A stretch of 8,451 nt of DNA from Desulfobacterales bacterium (lineage in GTDB: Bacteria > Desulfobacterota > Desulfobacteria > Desulfobacterales > RPRI01), in NCBI GenBank assembly GCA_020052975.1, contig JAGVOC010000122.1:1-8451 (forward strand). Reading direction: 5' to 3'. Below the pieces are notes generated by a model, which worked only from the letters and a program-made list of their open reading frames with translations, had not been told where the DNA came from and did not search any database. Made by a program: the position numbers and the translations under genes. Below are positions 7,273 through 8,451 of this stretch, piece after piece. Positions within the stretch are counted from its first letter, which is position 1. The number at the start of each line of letters is the position of its first letter.

Positions 7273-7641
7273 GTGCCTGTCAAAACCAAATACAACGACA
7301 TACAACCCTCCATCACAAAAGACGGCTCGGAGGTTCGTGAGTTGATGCATCCGGATATCTTCCCGGATTTGAAACAGAGCCTCGCAGAAGCGATAGTTCC
7401 GGTTGGAGGGGCAACGATACTGCACAGGCACCTGAAGAGCGATGAAATCTATCACATTACCGGCGGACAGGGGATAATGGTTCTGGAAGACGAGAGAACC
7501 GATGTCTTTGCAGGCGACACCATCTTTATCCCTGCCGGCACTCACCACAAAATTCGGAATCCCGGTGACGTCCCCCTCAAAATCCTCTGCTTCTGCTGCC
7601 CTGCATATTCACACGAGGATACGGAGTTAACTGAAAGTTAG
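7273..7641 (+). CDS. Small single-domain cupin protein
   Basis: The start is GTG and the protein has 122 residues. Both conserved cupin motifs are present. Motif 1 has H51, H53 and E58 in ILHRHLKSDEIYHITGGQG. Motif 2, GDTIFIPAGTHHKIRN (81-96), fits G-x5-P-x-G-x2-H-x3-N exactly, with H92 as the metal ligand. A single beta-barrel binding one metal ion is expected; mannose-6-phosphate isomerase-like small cupins are the closest general type, and no substrate can be assigned. Codon use is GC-rich like the nrdJ and S1 genes, so it appears to be chromosomal backbone just outside the island. It lies 68 bases after the endonuclease with no clear terminator between, so read-through from the R-M operon is possible. 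The C-terminal extension contains CFCC, which is unexplained. Confidence 0.88.
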   Translation: MPVKTKYNDIQPSITKDGSEVRELMHPDIFPDLKQSLAEAIVPVGGATILHRHLKSDEIYHITGGQGIMVLEDERTDVFAGDTIFIPAGTHHKIRNPGDVPLKILCFCCPAYSHEDTELTES

Positions 7642-7652
7642 GATATTTCTTT

Positions 7653-7670
7653 GAGGGAAAAAACCCTTTC
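7653..7670. terminator. Weak hairpin between convergent genes
   Basis: AGGG (7654-7657) and CCCT (7664-7667) pair around a loop of six A, with one possible G-U extension. The cupin and S1 genes converge on this 51-base gap, so a shared terminator is expected here. The stem is short and the T-run on either strand is poor, so support is limited. Confidence 0.25.
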
Positions 7671-7692
7671 GCCATGCAACCTGCTGTGACGG

Positions 7693-8451
7693 TTACCCCT
7701 GGTTTTTGTTCTCTTCCAGTTTGGCCTTGAGTATCTCCCCGAGACTGCCGAAGCTCCCTGAAGATCCGTTGGAGTTTTGCAGGGTTTCCCTGTACTGGTT
7801 GTATTCGTCCTGTGCCGTCTTTTCGAGAACAGCCTTGCGGCTGAGGCGGACTTTATTTTCGGCAGTATCCACTTCGATCACGAGAACCTGCAACTCAGTA
7901 CCTGGCGCGAACATGCTCCGATGGTCTGTACCGGATGGTGTCCCCATCTCCTGGTTCGGAACCAGCCCTGTAAGGCCGTTGTTCATCTTCAGAAAAATCC
8001 CGAAGGGCATGACCTTTTCAACAATACCGTCGAGGAGTTCTCCTACAGCGGGAAGCATGACCTTCACAGGCTCAACCTTTGGCTGCATGGAGAGTGACAG
8101 CTTTCTGTTCTGCTGGTCCACAGAGAGAACATATACCTCTACCCATTGCCCTTCCCCGACAACTTCTTTGGGGTGGTTAATCCTTCTGCCTGCCCCAAGA
8201 TTGGAAATGTGAACCAGACCCTCAATACCGGGTTCAAGACGGACAAAAGCTCCAAACGGGGCGAGACGGACAATAGAGCCGTTCACCCTGCTGTCTGCCG
8301 GATATTTTTCCGCAGCCGATGACCAGGGATCAGGCTGCATCACTTTCATACTCAGGGTGATACGATTTTTCTCCCAGTCCAGAGAGATGATTCTCACCGT
8401 TACGGTCTGCCCGACGGAACATATGTCACCCGGGGTTACACTCCTGTCCCA
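7693..8451 (-). CDS. Multi-S1-domain RNA-binding protein, ribosomal protein S1-like (5' end outside window)
   Basis: The reading frame stays open to the right end of the window, so the gene is cut there; 252 residues are visible. GTG at 8397 lies inside an S1 domain and is not a credible start. The visible part holds the end of one S1 domain (VGQTVTVRIISLDWEKNRI), a complete one starting near RVNGSIVRLAPFGAFVRLE and continuing through EGLVHISNLG, and another starting near LLDGIVEKVMPFGIFLKM. A low-complexity serine/glycine linker and a lysine-rich helix (SLGEILKAKLEENKNQ) close the protein. S1 domains are OB folds that bind single-stranded RNA, so the protein probably acts in translation or RNA metabolism in the cytoplasm. 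It could be ribosomal protein S1 itself or a shorter S1 paralogue; the missing N-terminus prevents a choice. GC-rich codon use marks it as backbone. Confidence 0.88.
   Translation of the reverse strand, partial: WDRSVTPGDICSVGQTVTVRIISLDWEKNRITLSMKVMQPDPWSSAAEKYPADSRVNGSIVRLAPFGAFVRLEPGIEGLVHISNLGAGRRINHPKEVVGEGQWVEVYVLSVDQQNRKLSLSMQPKVEPVKVMLPAVGELLDGIVEKVMPFGIFLKMNNGLTGLVPNQEMGTPSGTDHRSMFAPGTELQVLVIEVDTAENKVRLSRKAVLEKTAQDEYNQYRETLQNSNGSSGSFGSLGEILKAKLEENKNQG

Noticed and set aside
6934..7548. 204-codon open frame on the minus strand across the end of R and the cupin gene
   Set aside because: It is antisense to two genes with clear families and conserved motifs, and its translation shows no recognisable domain.
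7626..7638. TAACT-GAA-AGTTA hairpin at the end of the cupin gene as terminator
   Set aside because: The stem is only five base pairs, AT-rich, lies inside the coding end and has no T-run directly after it.
7706..8212. 168-codon plus-strand frame opposite the S1 gene
   Set aside because: It is a shadow of GC-rich codons in the S1-domain gene; the antisense translation has no domain signature.
8397..8397. GTG at 8397 (minus strand) as the start of the S1-domain gene
   Set aside because: The frame continues to the window edge with S1-domain sequence immediately before this codon, so the true start is outside the window.
1..8451. CRISPR array, tRNA, rRNA or insertion sequence
   Set aside because: No regularly spaced repeats, cloverleaf-like sequence, conserved rRNA segment or transposase-like frame was found by reading both strands.

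Overview
The window is a low-GC accessory (defence-type) island set into a more GC-rich chromosome. The left edge (1-95) is the end of a B12-dependent class II ribonucleotide reductase. The right edge (7273-8451) holds a small cupin gene and, convergent to it, the 3' part of a gene for a protein with several S1 RNA-binding domains. These flanks use GC-rich codons. The KAP gene between them is strongly A+T-rich, and the three genes after it are intermediate. A class II RNR beside a multi-S1 protein fits an anaerobic or facultative Gram-negative bacterium (Desulfuromonadia- or Chlorobia-like), but the sequence does not fix the genus and this is a low-confidence guess.

Layout, left to right: RNR tail and its intrinsic terminator (112-150); a start-less open frame (140-409) that runs into the next gene; a large membrane-anchored KAP-family P-loop NTPase (402-3653); a promoter-like element with an AT-rich inverted repeat (3694-3732); a DUF6765-type predicted metal-dependent hydrolase (3750-4721); a DNA methyltransferase with an SPPY motif, probably N4-cytosine (4746-6248); an AvaI/BsoBI-family type II restriction endonuclease (6248-7204); a cupin (7273-7641); and the S1-domain gene on the minus strand (7693 to past the right end).

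How the genes may work together: the methyltransferase and endonuclease form a complete type II restriction-modification pair, and homology to AvaI/BsoBI predicts the target CYCGRG. The hydrolase gene lies only 24 bases upstream of the methyltransferase with no visible terminator, so hydrolase-M-R looks like one transcript. The KAP ATPase is upstream in the same orientation. KAP ATPases occur in phage-exclusion and defence loci (PifA of plasmid F, QatA), and DUF6765 proteins look like relatives of zinc-dependent phospholipase C. KAP ATPase plus putative phospholipase-like hydrolase beside a type II R-M system is therefore the most interesting possibility here: a membrane-anchored sensor or ATPase with a candidate effector. 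That functional link is inference from gene order only.
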